Below are positions 33,804-42,671 of a stretch of 64,000 bases of DNA, one piece after another. Within the stretch, counting starts at the first letter, position 1, and each line of letters starts with the position of its first letter. Source of the DNA: Clostridia bacterium (lineage in GTDB: Bacteria; Bacillota; Clostridia; Lachnospirales; Lachnospiraceae); NCBI GenBank assembly GCA_910574255.1, contig CAJTAK010000003.1, forward strand, positions 269,501 to 333,500, written 5' to 3'. The translations under genes were made by a program, and so were the position numbers. The notes beneath the pieces were generated by a model, which saw only the letters and a list, made by a program, of their open reading frames with translations, had not been told where the DNA came from and searched no databases.

Positions 33804-34700
33804 ATGGATTTACTTAAAAAATTTGAAAGTGTTGAAATAAAAGCGGATACCCGGATCTCAGAAGCAGACCGAATCTTCTGTGAAGCCCATCAGGCGGCTT
33901 ATGACCTTGCCCGAAGCTCCCTGGCAGAACTGGAATTTTTCTGGGAAGATATGCGGAGCCAGCAGCGGGAACTTCTGGCTCCGGCAGACGCATCTGCTGA
34001 TACCTACCTTACTACGTATGGTGAGTTTCAGCTCTCCAGTGACAAAATCCGGGGGCAGCTTCAATCCCTGCATGCCCTGTTTATAGACCATCTAGTTTCA
34101 CATTTCTCGAAAACCTATCATTTTTCTATTGACAAGGGCGACGTAAAAGACCATCTGATTCCGCAGGAACCAACGGACCGCTGGGTGGATGATTATAAGG
34201 AACAGGCACTAAAGTATACGCAGGAACTGGAAAATCTGACGCTCCACTATACAGACATCCTGGAGCAGATATTCCTACAGACTGGCGGCAGGGCTTTTTT
34301 CGAGCAGGCGCTTCATGAACTGAAAGAAAAATGTCACAGCGCCGCCTGGGATTCTGGCAGCGGCCGTGCAAAGTTTGAACAGAAAAAATGCGTCCTGCAG
34401 TTTACAAATTATGCATGCAGCTATCGCAGCTACTATAGAAGCGAATCCTGGGAGCTGATCGGCAGAATGAAAGATATCATACGAGGAATTTCCCATTTTG
34501 AAACCGGCGGATTTGATCACACTCCGGCAAGTCTCTCAAGGCTTCTCGGGCGGGAATCTGATTCCGGCCAGTGCGAATTTCCGGATTGCAAAAAAATACA
34601 GTCACTGAGGATGTTCAAGAATGGGCGGGTGGATCTGAAATTTACCAGTGAAGCTTATGTCCTGCAGTTCGTGGATGAATACTTAAAAACCATATGTTAG
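33804..34700 (+). CDS. unrecognised helical protein
   Basis: A 298-residue, mostly helical protein with likely coiled-coil segments (residues 25-60 and 130-165). ATG 33804 follows AGAAAGGA; a GGCAGG/CCTGCC hairpin with TTTT (33715-33742) lies upstream. It ends 13 bp before the methyltransferase-helicase gene and may be its partner. Confidence 0.5.
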   Translation: MDLLKKFESVEIKADTRISEADRIFCEAHQAAYDLARSSLAELEFFWEDMRSQQRELLAPADASADTYLTTYGEFQLSSDKIRGQLQSLHALFIDHLVSHFSKTYHFSIDKGDVKDHLIPQEPTDRWVDDYKEQALKYTQELENLTLHYTDILEQIFLQTGGRAFFEQALHELKEKCHSAAWDSGSGRAKFEQKKCVLQFTNYACSYRSYYRSESWELIGRMKDIIRGISHFETGGFDHTPASLSRLLGRESDSGQCEFPDCKKIQSLRMFKNGRVDLKFTSEAYVLQFVDEYLKTIC

Positions 34701-34713
34701 CGAGGTGATACCA

Positions 34714-37700
34714 ATGAAATATGTCTATCGGGATGAACCCATTCCGCATGATAAGCGGAAAGAACTCAATGAGAAAGTCCTTTACCTGATCGACAGCAAC
34801 ACTGCCGGTTCCTGTTCCATCAGCCGGGAGGATATCTACAACGCCTATACCGGTGACGGCGGGCTTCATGCCCTGGAACGGCAGGACTATGAGAATTACC
34901 ATGCCTACAGCGAGGCAAAGAAAGAGATTGAAAACGGCCAGTTCTTCACCCCACCCCGGCTGTGTGAACTAATTACAGCCTGCCTGAGATTATCGGAGCA
35001 TGATCTGGTGGCAGACCTTACCTGCGGCATGGGAAGTTTTTTTAACTTTATTCCAACAGAAGCAAACATCTACGGCTGTGAGCTGGATGTCAATGCGGTA
35101 AAAGCAGCAAGATTCCTTTATCCGGACGCCTCCATCGAGTGCCGGGATATCCGCACCTGTCAGCCGGACACGCGGTTTGACTATGTGGTAGGAAATCCGC
35201 CCTTCCATTTAAAATGGTGGACCAAAAGCGGCAGAGAATTGTCTTCCCATATGTATTACTGTCTGAAAGCGGCAGAAGTATTAAAGCCTCTCGGCATCCT
35301 TGCCCTGATCGTACCTGCATCCTATCTGTCTGACACCTTTACGGACAGCGGGCAGATCCGGGAGATGGAAAAGCAATACAGCTTTCTGGGACAGGTGACG
35401 CTCCCGGAAGATGCATTTTCCCATCTGGGTGTCAGCAGATTTGCAACAAAGCTGCAGTTCTGGCAGAAAAGGACTGCCGAAGAAGGCTGGAAACCTCAGC
35501 CTTACCATACAGAGCCAGATGATACTCTGGAACAGGACTTTGATGTACAGGAAGAAGCCGCATACATCCATAAAAAGATGATAGCATTTGCCAAATCGGC
35601 ATTAGAAAACAATCAGTCAAGGATTCTTCTGGAGCTGGCGAAATCACGCAGTACATCCGGTGATTTTAAATACCAGGCTCAAAAACTCCTGTACCATATC
35701 AAGGCACATCCGGCCATCCGGCCATCCTATGCCAGATGCTGTGAATATCTGCACCGCTTTTACACCCAGCGCAAGCCTGAAGGCATGAGTTATGAACAGT
35801 GGTGCAAGACACAGCTTACAGAAAAAAAGGTACTCACTTATCTGCAGAAAGCACTGAAAAAACAAAATCCTGTGCCGGAAACAGATAAAATCTGCCTTAT
35901 CAAGAGAAAAGGCGATTTCATTTATAAAGGCTACAGTACGGCCGCACGCCGGCAGCTAAAAGACAGCCAGCGTCTGCCTGTGCCAATCTATCGGGCAGTT
36001 TATGATAATACCCTGAAGGATTACCCCGGCTATGAAAAACTGCTTTCCAGAAAGCGGGCAGAATACGAAAGGCAGAATCTTGCTTTTGCAGAAATGGAGG
36101 AAGATCCAAAGCTTGCAGACTGGCTGAATGACTTTTCCCTGTGGGATTCTTCTCTTATGGAGCAGATCCAACTGAATGGGATCCAGAAGCATGACATCAA
36201 CCTTACCCTCCAGAAACAGTATGCGCTCCTGCAGTGGGAGCAGGGGAGTGGAAAGACGCTGGCCGGCATTGCGACAGGATTGTACCGGATGCAGAAACAG
36301 CACGTACACAGCACCTGGGTGGTATCTTCAGCGATCTCCATCCGGAATAACTGGAATGTGGTGCTGGCAAACTATGACCTGCCCTGCATCCTGATCCACC
36401 GGCTTGCTGATCTGGAACGTATCCAGCCCGGATATTTTGTCCTTATCACGCTAAGCAAGGTAAGCTCCTATAAGAAACATTTGAAAAAACATGTGAAACG
36501 GCTGAACCAGAATATCCAGTTCATACTGGACGAAAGCGATGAGATCTCCAATCCCGGAAGTGCCCGGTGTCAGGCAGTGCTTTCCTGTTTCCGCCGGTGC
36601 CGGATGAAACTGCTTACTACGGGAACCAGCACCAGGAACAATATTTCGGAATTTGCACCACAGCTGGAGCTGCTCTACAACAATTCCGTCAACATGATCT
36701 CCTGGAATCAGTATATCTATCACCATAATAAAGACAGTGAAGCGGATAGCGAACCGGATTATGAGCCCAACCCTTATTTCGGGCAGCCAATCCCTGCCTA
36801 CAAGAAAGGCTATTCCCTGTTTGCATCCTCCCATCTGCCGGAAAAGATCACAGTATTCGGCATGGAGAAGCGCACACAGGATATCTACAATGCAGATATT
36901 CTCAGCGATATTTTAGGAAAGACCGTTATTACAAGAACCTTTGAAGAGGTTTCCTGCAAGGATATCAAGCATATCCACCAGGTGCTGCTCCGGTTCCCTC
37001 CGGAAGAAAAGGAAGTCTACCAGAAAGCAATCCATGAATTTTATCAGATGCGGGATAACTATTTTGCTTCTACCGGCAATTCCAGAAAGGATTCCATGAT
37101 GCGCCTGGTCCAGCAGATTGTCCTTCTCCTGCGCATCGGCGCTGCTCCAGATACCGTGCAGGAATACACGGGGGATACCCCTGTCAAAGTCATGACAGCC
37201 GTTGAGATGGCAGCCGAGTGGAAGGATGAGACCATTGCTATCGGAGTACGGCATGTTACCGTATTGGAATCCTATGAAAAAGCACTGCGGGAATACCTGC
37301 CGGACCGTCCTTTGTTCGTGGTCACTGGTTCAAACACCAGCTTTGCAAAAAGGCGGGCGCTCAAGCAGACACTGCAGGACAGTGGGAATGGGATTCTTCT
37401 CTGCACCCAGCAGAGTCTTCCTTCCAGTGTCAACTTTGATTATGTCAACAAGATCATTATCCCAGAATTACATTACAATAACTCCGGCATGAGCCAGTTC
37501 TACTTCCGGTTCATCCGGTATACCTCAACAGAACAGAAGGATATCTATTTTCTCACCTATGCGGGCAGTATTGAATCCAACCTGATGCAGATGGTTCTGG
37601 CAAAGGAAAAGCTGAACCTGTTTATGAAAGGGCAGGATGTGGATCTGGATGAAATCTATGACCGGTTTGATGTGAACTATGACCTGCTGTCCCTCCTGAT

Positions 37701-37764
37701 GCGTCAGGAGAAGGATGAAAACGGTGTCCTCCAAATCCACTGGGGTGAACAGCAGATTGCATGA
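34714..37764 (+). CDS. N6-adenine DNA methyltransferase-SNF2-type helicase fusion (DarB-like)
   Basis: A 1016-residue protein. The N-terminal half carries methyltransferase motif I (DLTCGMGSFF from Asp101) and motif IV NPPF (161-164), preceded by an FFTPP motif as in type I/II gamma-type N6-adenine enzymes. The second half has helicase Walker A QGSGKT (510-515), a DEsD-type Walker B (DESDE, from Asp606) and later SNF2-like motifs (TGTSTRNN, FRFIRYTS). No nuclease motif is seen, so antirestriction or protection of incoming DNA, as for phage DarB proteins, is more likely than restriction. GAGGTGA precedes ATG 34714. Confidence 0.8.
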   Translation: MKYVYRDEPIPHDKRKELNEKVLYLIDSNTAGSCSISREDIYNAYTGDGGLHALERQDYENYHAYSEAKKEIENGQFFTPPRLCELITACLRLSEHDLVADLTCGMGSFFNFIPTEANIYGCELDVNAVKAARFLYPDASIECRDIRTCQPDTRFDYVVGNPPFHLKWWTKSGRELSSHMYYCLKAAEVLKPLGILALIVPASYLSDTFTDSGQIREMEKQYSFLGQVTLPEDAFSHLGVSRFATKLQFWQKRTAEEGWKPQPYHTEPDDTLEQDFDVQEEAAYIHKKMIAFAKSALENNQSRILLELAKSRSTSGDFKYQAQKLLYHIKAHPAIRPSYARCCEYLHRFYTQRKPEGMSYEQWCKTQLTEKKVLTYLQKALKKQNPVPETDKICLIKRKGDFIYKGYSTAARRQLKDSQRLPVPIYRAVYDNTLKDYPGYEKLLSRKRAEYERQNLAFAEMEEDPKLADWLNDFSLWDSSLMEQIQLNGIQKHDINLTLQKQYALLQWEQGSGKTLAGIATGLYRMQKQHVHSTWVVSSAISIRNNWNVVLANYDLPCILIHRLADLERIQPGYFVLITLSKVSSYKKHLKKHVKRLNQNIQFILDESDEISNPGSARCQAVLSCFRRCRMKLLTTGTSTRNNISEFAPQLELLYNNSVNMISWNQYIYHHNKDSEADSEPDYEPNPYFGQPIPAYKKGYSLFASSHLPEKITVFGMEKRTQDIYNADILSDILGKTVITRTFEEVSCKDIKHIHQVLLRFPPEEKEVYQKAIHEFYQMRDNYFASTGNSRKDSMMRLVQQIVLLLRIGAAPDTVQEYTGDTPVKVMTAVEMAAEWKDETIAIGVRHVTVLESYEKALREYLPDRPLFVVTGSNTSFAKRRALKQTLQDSGNGILLCTQQSLPSSVNFDYVNKIIIPELHYNNSGMSQFYFRFIRYTSTEQKDIYFLTYAGSIESNLMQMVLAKEKLNLFMKGQDVDLDEIYDRFDVNYDLLSLLMRQEKDENGVLQIHWGEQQIA

Positions 37765-37776
37765 AAGGAGACAAAA

Positions 37777-38208
37777 ATGAATTTTTATGAAACCAAAATG
37801 GGCAGTATTTTTTTTAACCGCCAGTTACCGGAGCTGATCAAAGCTCTGCAGGAAATCGCCGCAGCACTTTCAAAGCCGGCGCCTGCAGCCGTGAACCTGA
37901 CGGGCCTGGAAGAACCGGATTTTTTACATAATCTTTTTTATGGTCATTATGAGCCGGATATCTACGGCTGCGTAACGGCTCCATCCAGGCTGGATCAGAA
38001 AGTGAAGGAAACGGAGAAAGCGCTCCTTCCTGCCCTTGGGCAGTCCAAAAGGCTCTTTGAGCAGTACCAGGCGGCGGTTTCTGAAAGAGACAGCGCCATA
38101 GCAGAGCAATCCTACATCTGCGGATACCGCACCGCTGTCCAGATGATCGTAAGCGGGCTTGCGGCCCCGCAGACAAAACCGTCAGGAGGTGCCGGGAATG
38201 AATCCTGA
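37777..38208 (+). CDS. small helical element protein (possibly DUF6809-like)
   Basis: A 143-residue protein: FLHNLFYGHYEPD in the middle and a helical C-terminus ending in YICGYRTAVQMIV. This arrangement reminds me of DUF6809 proteins, unverified. It lies 12 bp after the methyltransferase-helicase gene and overlaps the next gene, so it belongs to the same operon. Confidence 0.5.
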   Translation: MNFYETKMGSIFFNRQLPELIKALQEIAAALSKPAPAAVNLTGLEEPDFLHNLFYGHYEPDIYGCVTAPSRLDQKVKETEKALLPALGQSKRLFEQYQAAVSERDSAIAEQSYICGYRTAVQMIVSGLAAPQTKPSGGAGNES

Positions 38209-38743
38209 AAATAATCCGGCTGACAATATGCCAAAGCTTCCCATGGAAATTTACGGGCATGTACTGATGCAGTCAGCGGAAATAGACGAATATCAGAAAC
38301 AGGAGCTTACCCTGTCCTATGTGGATCTGGATGGTTCCCATGAGCTGAAAACCTGTTATGGCGATGTCCTGAAAACCATCAACGCACTTATGGACTATAC
38401 ACGGATGCTGGATATCGTATGTGATCAGTGGGAGCTGACTGGTTTCCACCGTGCTACTTACGAATACCACGCAGGTAAACTGAGAGAGATTGCAGATAAA
38501 TTTCAAAAGGCAATCGGCTATGATTATGCCGCCGCTGTGGAAAAGTGCCGTAAAAAGAAAGCCAGGAAACAGGCATACAGCGATGTAGGCGAAGATGCAC
38601 TGGCGCTCGCTGTCCGCAGCCAGCAAAAGGCAGCAGAAAAACAACTGGAAGACCAGAAAACAGAAGAGCCGGTTTCATCAATAGAAACCAGTCCCCCCTA
38701 TCCGGCGGAAAATACTCTGCCGGCGTGGGAAGACGATTTTTAA
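38198..38743 (+). CDS. unrecognised protein with acidic-Phe tail
   Basis: A 181-residue protein, helical with a basic centre (EKCRKKKARKQ) and a disordered C-terminus ending AWEDDF. The tail resembles SSB-type C-terminal tips (acidic residues then a terminal Phe). ATG 38198 has AGGAGG 8-9 nt upstream and overlaps the end of the preceding gene. Confidence 0.5.
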   Translation: MNPENNPADNMPKLPMEIYGHVLMQSAEIDEYQKQELTLSYVDLDGSHELKTCYGDVLKTINALMDYTRMLDIVCDQWELTGFHRATYEYHAGKLREIADKFQKAIGYDYAAAVEKCRKKKARKQAYSDVGEDALALAVRSQQKAAEKQLEDQKTEEPVSSIETSPPYPAENTLPAWEDDF

Positions 38744-38776
38744 AAAAACTTATTTTGCAGGATTGGAGGTATCCCT

Positions 38777-39310
38777 ATGAATAACAGCGAATTACGAAAA
38801 ACACTGGAAGAACATCTTGACCTTTTAAAAAGAAACCTTGCCGTGGCATCCCTGGAGGTATTAAAAACCAAATACAAAAAACCTTTTGACGAACTGCGGC
38901 ACAATATCAAGTCCACAGCCACAGCCTATGTAAAGCAGATCACGCTGGAAAATATCCGCATCCGTGCGGACTTTATGGACGAGGCACAGCCGCTGATCCA
39001 GGAAACCATTGACCAGTCCGGCATTCTGAAGCAGATCTCCGCGGCTGCTTTTAAGAGACAGGATATTGAGGAGATCGACCAGCTTGCCCTGACACTGAAA
39101 GAGCAGATCCGCCAGGCCCTTATTCCTTTTTATGACAAGCACATCTGTCTGTATCTGGATGAGGAATGTTTTGGGAATCCGCCCAAGGCGCCTAAATTTT
39201 ATAATGAAGCAAGTGGCTGTATGTGGAAAAACGATACATGGATACCTGCAGAGGTGGAAAAAGGAGTGATACTTCTCCCGGCACAGAAGATGCCCAGAAC
39301 AGCAGCATAA
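38777..39310 (+). CDS. unrecognised helical protein
   Basis: A 177-residue, mostly helical and coiled-coil-prone protein (residues 1-110) with a C-terminal segment YNEASGCMWKNDTWIPAEVEKG. No known motif. A GGAGG site precedes the ATG. Confidence 0.5.
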   Translation: MNNSELRKTLEEHLDLLKRNLAVASLEVLKTKYKKPFDELRHNIKSTATAYVKQITLENIRIRADFMDEAQPLIQETIDQSGILKQISAAAFKRQDIEEIDQLALTLKEQIRQALIPFYDKHICLYLDEECFGNPPKAPKFYNEASGCMWKNDTWIPAEVEKGVILLPAQKMPRTAA

Positions 39311-39359
39311 CAAAAACACATGGCAAAGAAACAATACACCCCCAAAGAAAGGAGACACT

Positions 39360-39734
39360 ATGAAAATATTTGATTTGGAGAAATACGGGAATACCTATAA
39401 GATCCAGCTGAATGTTACTTCCTATACGGAAGGCAACCTCGCTATTACAATGACTTCCTGGGAAGACGGAGAGGCGGAACCCTGGAATGTCCTGACCGTT
39501 AATCTGAACTCTATCCGGCCTCAGAACTGTGCATTTATTGATACCAATAACAATGGTGAAGATATCCTTGCATGGATCATCCGGCACGGCCTGGCAGTCC
39601 CTACCGGCACTTATGGCCGCAGCGGTTTCTGCAGTTATCCGGAATACCGGTTCCGTCCGGAGATCCTTCAGGAGATTGACCCGGATGGATATGCTTCCTA
39701 TCTTCATGACTGGAAAGAGAGGTATGCCGAATGA
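39360..39734 (+). CDS. DUF4313-like protein
   Basis: A 124-residue alpha/beta protein. The order (GNTYKIQLNVTSYTEGNLAITM, PWNVLTVNLNSI, FIDTNNNGEDILAWIIRHGL) matches my memory of DUF4313, common on Firmicutes and Bacteroidetes conjugative elements. Function unknown. It overlaps the next gene in ATGA. Confidence 0.6.
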   Translation: MKIFDLEKYGNTYKIQLNVTSYTEGNLAITMTSWEDGEAEPWNVLTVNLNSIRPQNCAFIDTNNNGEDILAWIIRHGLAVPTGTYGRSGFCSYPEYRFRPEILQEIDPDGYASYLHDWKERYAE

Positions 39735-40399
39735 AAATCGAATTGTACCCCAAAAACATACTGGAGGCACTCTGGAAGAAAGATAAAAAATGGTTTTCGG
39801 ATGGCAATGGTCAAAGACCGGTCTGCCTGCGCTGCGGAAATCCTTTGAATGACCGGCTTATGGTTAATTCGTTAAGCCGCCACGCAAAAATCTATATCTG
39901 CCAGCAATGCGGATCAGACGAAGCCATGCGTGATTATGGAAAAGCTGTTATGCCTTTTGAGAACTGGTATGGAATATCCGACAAGCGGTTTCAGGAACTG
40001 CAGAAAAGCAAAAATCCGATGCTTACCACAAGGTGTGCTTTTCTGGAAATCTTTCAGAATCCGGATGATGACAAAAATACACGGAAAAGGCCTGACAGTG
40101 AGATTTCCTATTCCCGCTCTGATTATGACGGATACAGGTGGTGGACCACCTGGTTTCACTGCCAACAGGAACCAACACCTGAGAATCTGAGCAAAGAGAT
40201 TGACCGATTCCAAAATGCCCTCTTCTGTATGCCGGAATTTAAAACACTGGGAACAATGCAGAATCTTTGCACATTTGCAGAGCCTGTAGGCGATTCTGAG
40301 TTTAATCTGTATTCAGAAACATTGCACCTCTATATCTGGATTCGGATGCTCACACAGCCCCGAAATTATAATTTATATATTCATTATTATAAGAAATAA
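39731..40399 (+). CDS. zinc-ribbon protein, unrecognised
   Basis: A 222-residue protein with CLRCG (near 32-36) and CQQCG (near 57-61), a four-Cys zinc ribbon, then a helical and aromatic C-terminal region. Start coupled to the preceding stop. It ends the long plus-strand series; a strong terminator follows. Confidence 0.6.
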   Translation: MKIELYPKNILEALWKKDKKWFSDGNGQRPVCLRCGNPLNDRLMVNSLSRHAKIYICQQCGSDEAMRDYGKAVMPFENWYGISDKRFQELQKSKNPMLTTRCAFLEIFQNPDDDKNTRKRPDSEISYSRSDYDGYRWWTTWFHCQQEPTPENLSKEIDRFQNALFCMPEFKTLGTMQNLCTFAEPVGDSEFNLYSETLHLYIWIRMLTQPRNYNLYIHYYKK

Positions 40400-40437
40400 C
40401 TGTTTTCCAACAGTGCAGGTTCATTGATTGTATTTCA

Positions 40438-40478
40438 GAAAAGCGCCCGGCATATACCGCCTGGCGCTTTTCCTTTTT
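40438..40478. terminator. bidirectional rho-independent terminator
   Basis: GAAAAGCGCC pairs with GGCGCTTTTC (40438-40447/40463-40472), followed by CTTTTT. It separates the long plus-strand block from the convergent sigma/HTH pair. Confidence 0.85.
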
Positions 40479-40513
40479 ATATGGCACAAACCACCTTGTT
40501 CCTGCCTGCTCCT

Positions 40514-40696
40514 TTACATCCTGAACTGGCCAATGCATTTCAACAGTATGATACAAAGCTCCTGATAAAGGTCTTCGTCAAATCTGTTGTTCACAATGGC
40601 ATTCTTTACCAGAAGCGGCTTATACATTTCCAATAAATCTATGACTGCTGCCTCTTTTCCTTCTTTTGCCTGTAACAGTAATTCCTTAAAATTCAT
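40514..40696 (-). CDS. small HTH protein of the conjugative-element regulator pair
   Basis: A 60-residue protein (MNFKELLLQAKEGKEAAVIDLLEMYKPLLVKNAI, split here only for description) resembling the start of a sigma region 2, as in the short HTH proteins paired with sigma-like genes on Tn916/Tn1549-type elements. It overlaps the sigma-like gene by 4 nt and is translated with it. Ribosome site AGGTGAC upstream. Confidence 0.65.
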   Translation of the reverse strand: MNFKELLLQAKEGKEAAVIDLLEMYKPLLVKNAIVNNRFDEDLYQELCIILLKCIGQFRM

Positions 40697-41100
40697 TTTG
40701 TCACCTCCATCTTTCTTCTGATCTTCTGTGCTGTCCGATAATACACTGCCGTCACGCCTTTGTATCCCAGCTCGGTTTCTTCTGCCAATGTTTCAAAACT
40801 CTTTCCGTCCAGCACTCTCGCAAGAAATATGTACCGTTCCCGCTCACTAAGCTCTTTCAATGCCTGGAGAAGCACACTGTCCTCCAGCTGCATGAGAATG
40901 GGCAGCCCAAGAAACATGTCCTGCTCTATGCTGCATTCCGGCATAAACAGGAAATCCTCGGTGAGGCTCTCAATCTGCCGGCGCCTGTCCAACTGTTGTA
41001 TATAATCATTTCTGCGGCGCTGCACTGCAGTTGCCAGATACGCCGTAAAACGATTCTGCATAATTTCTGTTTCGCTTTTTCCGTTATTTTTATGCCACAT
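40693..41100 (-). CDS. sigma-70-like regulator (third of three)
   Basis: A 135-residue protein with a C-terminal region-4-like HTH (LSERERYIFLARVLDGKSFETLAEETELGYKGV) and a basic N-terminal part. This size and pairing with a 60-residue HTH protein is typical of conjugative transposon regulators. AGGAGG precedes the ATG, itself preceded by a 13-bp hairpin in the leader. Confidence 0.75.
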   Translation of the reverse strand: MWHKNNGKSETEIMQNRFTAYLATAVQRRRNDYIQQLDRRRQIESLTEDFLFMPECSIEQDMFLGLPILMQLEDSVLLQALKELSERERYIFLARVLDGKSFETLAEETELGYKGVTAVYYRTAQKIRRKMEVTK

Positions 41101-41115
41101 GGCTTTTCCTCCTAA

Positions 41116-41148
41116 AATTCCAGATTTTTAGTTGCAAAATCTGGAATT
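41116..41148 (-). promoter_or_regulatory. leader hairpin before the sigma-like gene
   Basis: AATTCCAGATTTT pairs perfectly with AAAATCTGGAATT around a 7-nt loop, just upstream of the minus-strand AGGAGG. It could mask or stabilise the start of the mRNA. Confidence 0.6.
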
Positions 41149-41244
41149 GGAGGTGAGCGGCATCGGGTAATACAAAAAGAACCATTACCCGTTTTACACC
41201 CCAGATAATCGTTCTTTTTCCAATCTTTTCTATCTTCCCCTAAA

Positions 41245-41517
41245 AAGTAGCGCAATGCACTACCATTCAGGTCCTTCTCTACCCACAAAAAACTTATGAT
41301 TTTTTTAACGAAATTCCCCTGCCGATGCCCGGCTTAAGACCATTCCCCAATGTCTGCCATGCGTCCTCTCCCATGGCACAAAAAAGACACCCAAATAAGA
41401 CTCTGATGAACCATGTTTTTTTTGTTCACCAGATGTCTGGGTGTTTAGTAGGTTATCACTCTACTTTTTAGAGTGTTTATACCATTTTTACTTTTATAAA
41501 GTGTGGCACTACACTAC
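41245..41517. promoter_or_regulatory. paired operator-like sites in the divergent region
   Basis: AAGTAGCGCAATGCACTAC (41245-41263) and AAGTGTGGCACTACACTAC (41499-41517) agree at 14 of 19 positions. CTAAAAAGTAG (41240-41250) and its exact reverse complement CTACTTTTTAG (41461-41471) bracket the region. CACTCT/AGAGTG forms a small palindrome at about 41457-41475. The region lies between the minus-strand sigma-like gene and the plus-strand XRE gene, so these are probable XRE operators. Confidence 0.55.
41381..41444 (-). terminator. hairpin with T-run, possible attenuator
   Basis: ACACCCA pairs with TGGGTGT (41387-41393/41438-41444), with inner pairing TGAAC/GTTCA and AGAC/GTCT. Read on the minus strand it is followed by CTTTTTT. 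It lies in the leader of the sigma/HTH pair, 280 nt before the start, so premature termination could control these regulators. Confidence 0.5.
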
Positions 41518-41535
41518 TTATAGGAGGTGACCACA

Positions 41536-41922
41536 ATGTCTTTATCTATCAATGATGCCAAGGTCTTCGGTGCTGCGCTGAAGAAAGCCAGAAAGAAAAA
41601 ACATCTGACGCAGGCACAGTGTGCGGAATTACTGGAACATTCCCTATCCTTCCAAAAGGATCTGGAACGTTGCCGCTGTTCACCCAGCATCGAAAATTTC
41701 TACCATATCTGCAGATTACTGGATATTTCTGCGGATGATTGTATTTTCCAGGATCACCATGACAGAACCGGTTCTACATACCAGGAGCTGTTAAGGCTGC
41801 TCCCACTTTGCGATGAAAAAGCTTTATCTGTCCTTGTATCCACAGCTACTGCACTCATTAGAGCAGACTCCATTCCTGAACTTGAGCGCTTGTCTGTAAC
41901 TGTCTGCAGTAACGAAAAATAA
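41536..41922 (+). CDS. XRE-family regulator
   Basis: A 128-residue protein with an N-terminal HTH (FGAALKKARKKKHLTQAQCAELL, then PSIENFYHICRLLDIS) and a C-terminal helical domain. ATG 41536 follows AGGAGGTGA; a GTG three codons earlier overlaps that site. Divergent from the sigma/HTH pair and next to two matching operator-like sites, it is probably their repressor. Confidence 0.8.
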   Translation: MSLSINDAKVFGAALKKARKKKHLTQAQCAELLEHSLSFQKDLERCRCSPSIENFYHICRLLDISADDCIFQDHHDRTGSTYQELLRLLPLCDEKALSVLVSTATALIRADSIPELERLSVTVCSNEK

Positions 41923-41935
41923 TATTCCGAAAAAT

Positions 41936-41982
41936 AAAGAAGCCAGCGCTCAGATTTTGCTATCTGTTCCGCTGGCTTCTTT
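41936..41982. terminator. strong bidirectional terminator
   Basis: AAAGAAGCCAGCG pairs perfectly with CGCTGGCTTCTTT (41936-41948/41970-41982). T-rich sequence lies on both sides (reading either strand). Confidence 0.85.
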
Positions 41983-42264
41983 ATGATTGCATGGAGACAT
42001 TGCCCATGTCTGTTCTTATGTGATGAAATAAGTTTCAGCTGAATAATCTACAAATATCTATGTTCCTCTACCAGGACGGATTCGATTCCCCTTAATCCAT
42101 ACAGGGAATTATCTCCCTGCCTCTTGTATCATGGTGTATCTACATTTTACTATGGGTCTCGTTTCCGCAAATAAGACATAATAACCATTCTTCGGATTTC
42201 ACCAACTGCCTTCACACTTTTGAATCCTTTCCATTAGACATCAGATGACCCGAACAGAAATCAT
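41983..42264. other. non-coding stretch between regulator and resistance island
   Basis: No gene is visible in this 280-bp interval. It holds a CAGGGA/TCCCTG hairpin near 42101-42118 and is AT-rich. It is the apparent boundary between element backbone and resistance cargo, but I see no attachment-site duplication. Confidence 0.4.
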
Positions 42265-42657
42265 TTATTCCTTTGGCGCGGCATACTTACTCCGCACCGC
42301 CTCCGGCAGTTCTTCATACTGCACTTCGTCCCAAGAAGTCACACCGCGCACCGGCACGACTTCCTGGGAAATGAACACGCCGTCCTGCAATTCTTTCGAT
42401 GTTCCAAATGTAATCTCTTTTTCCTTCCCGTTCTCATCATAAGAGGTGAGCGTATAGGAATACGGGAGGTTTCCCTTGAAATTGACCACACCACCCTTGG
42501 AGTCGTTTTCATCGATTTTGCTGTTGTCAATCTGTGTATAATAGATGGTGGCTTTGCTGCCATCAAACAATGAGGGAACCGTAAACGCAACGACGGCAAT
42601 CAAAAGTACTATGACCGCTGCAAGGATGGCAAACACTGTTTTTTTCTTAGATTTCAT
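42265..42657 (-). CDS. YxeA family (DUF1093) extracytoplasmic protein
   Basis: A 130-residue protein with one N-terminal membrane anchor (residues 6-28) and the YxeA pattern: IYYTQID, YSYTLTSYDENGKEKEITF, VRGVTSWDEVQYEELP. The start chosen has GGAGG 8 nt upstream; longer in-frame starts overlap the preceding gene. It follows the LanFEG-like transporter and probably belongs to its operon. YxeA proteins often accompany peptide-resistance ABC systems; their role is unclear. Confidence 0.78.
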   Translation of the reverse strand: MKSKKKTVFAILAAVIVLLIAVVAFTVPSLFDGSKATIYYTQIDNSKIDENDSKGGVVNFKGNLPYSYTLTSYDENGKEKEITFGTSKELQDGVFISQEVVPVRGVTSWDEVQYEELPEAVRSKYAAPKE

Positions 42658-42671
42658 ACTCATATCCTCCA

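Noticed and set aside
42101-42118. CAGGGA/TCCCTG hairpin as an island boundary or att core
   Set aside because: No second copy was found at the other side of the resistance island within the window.
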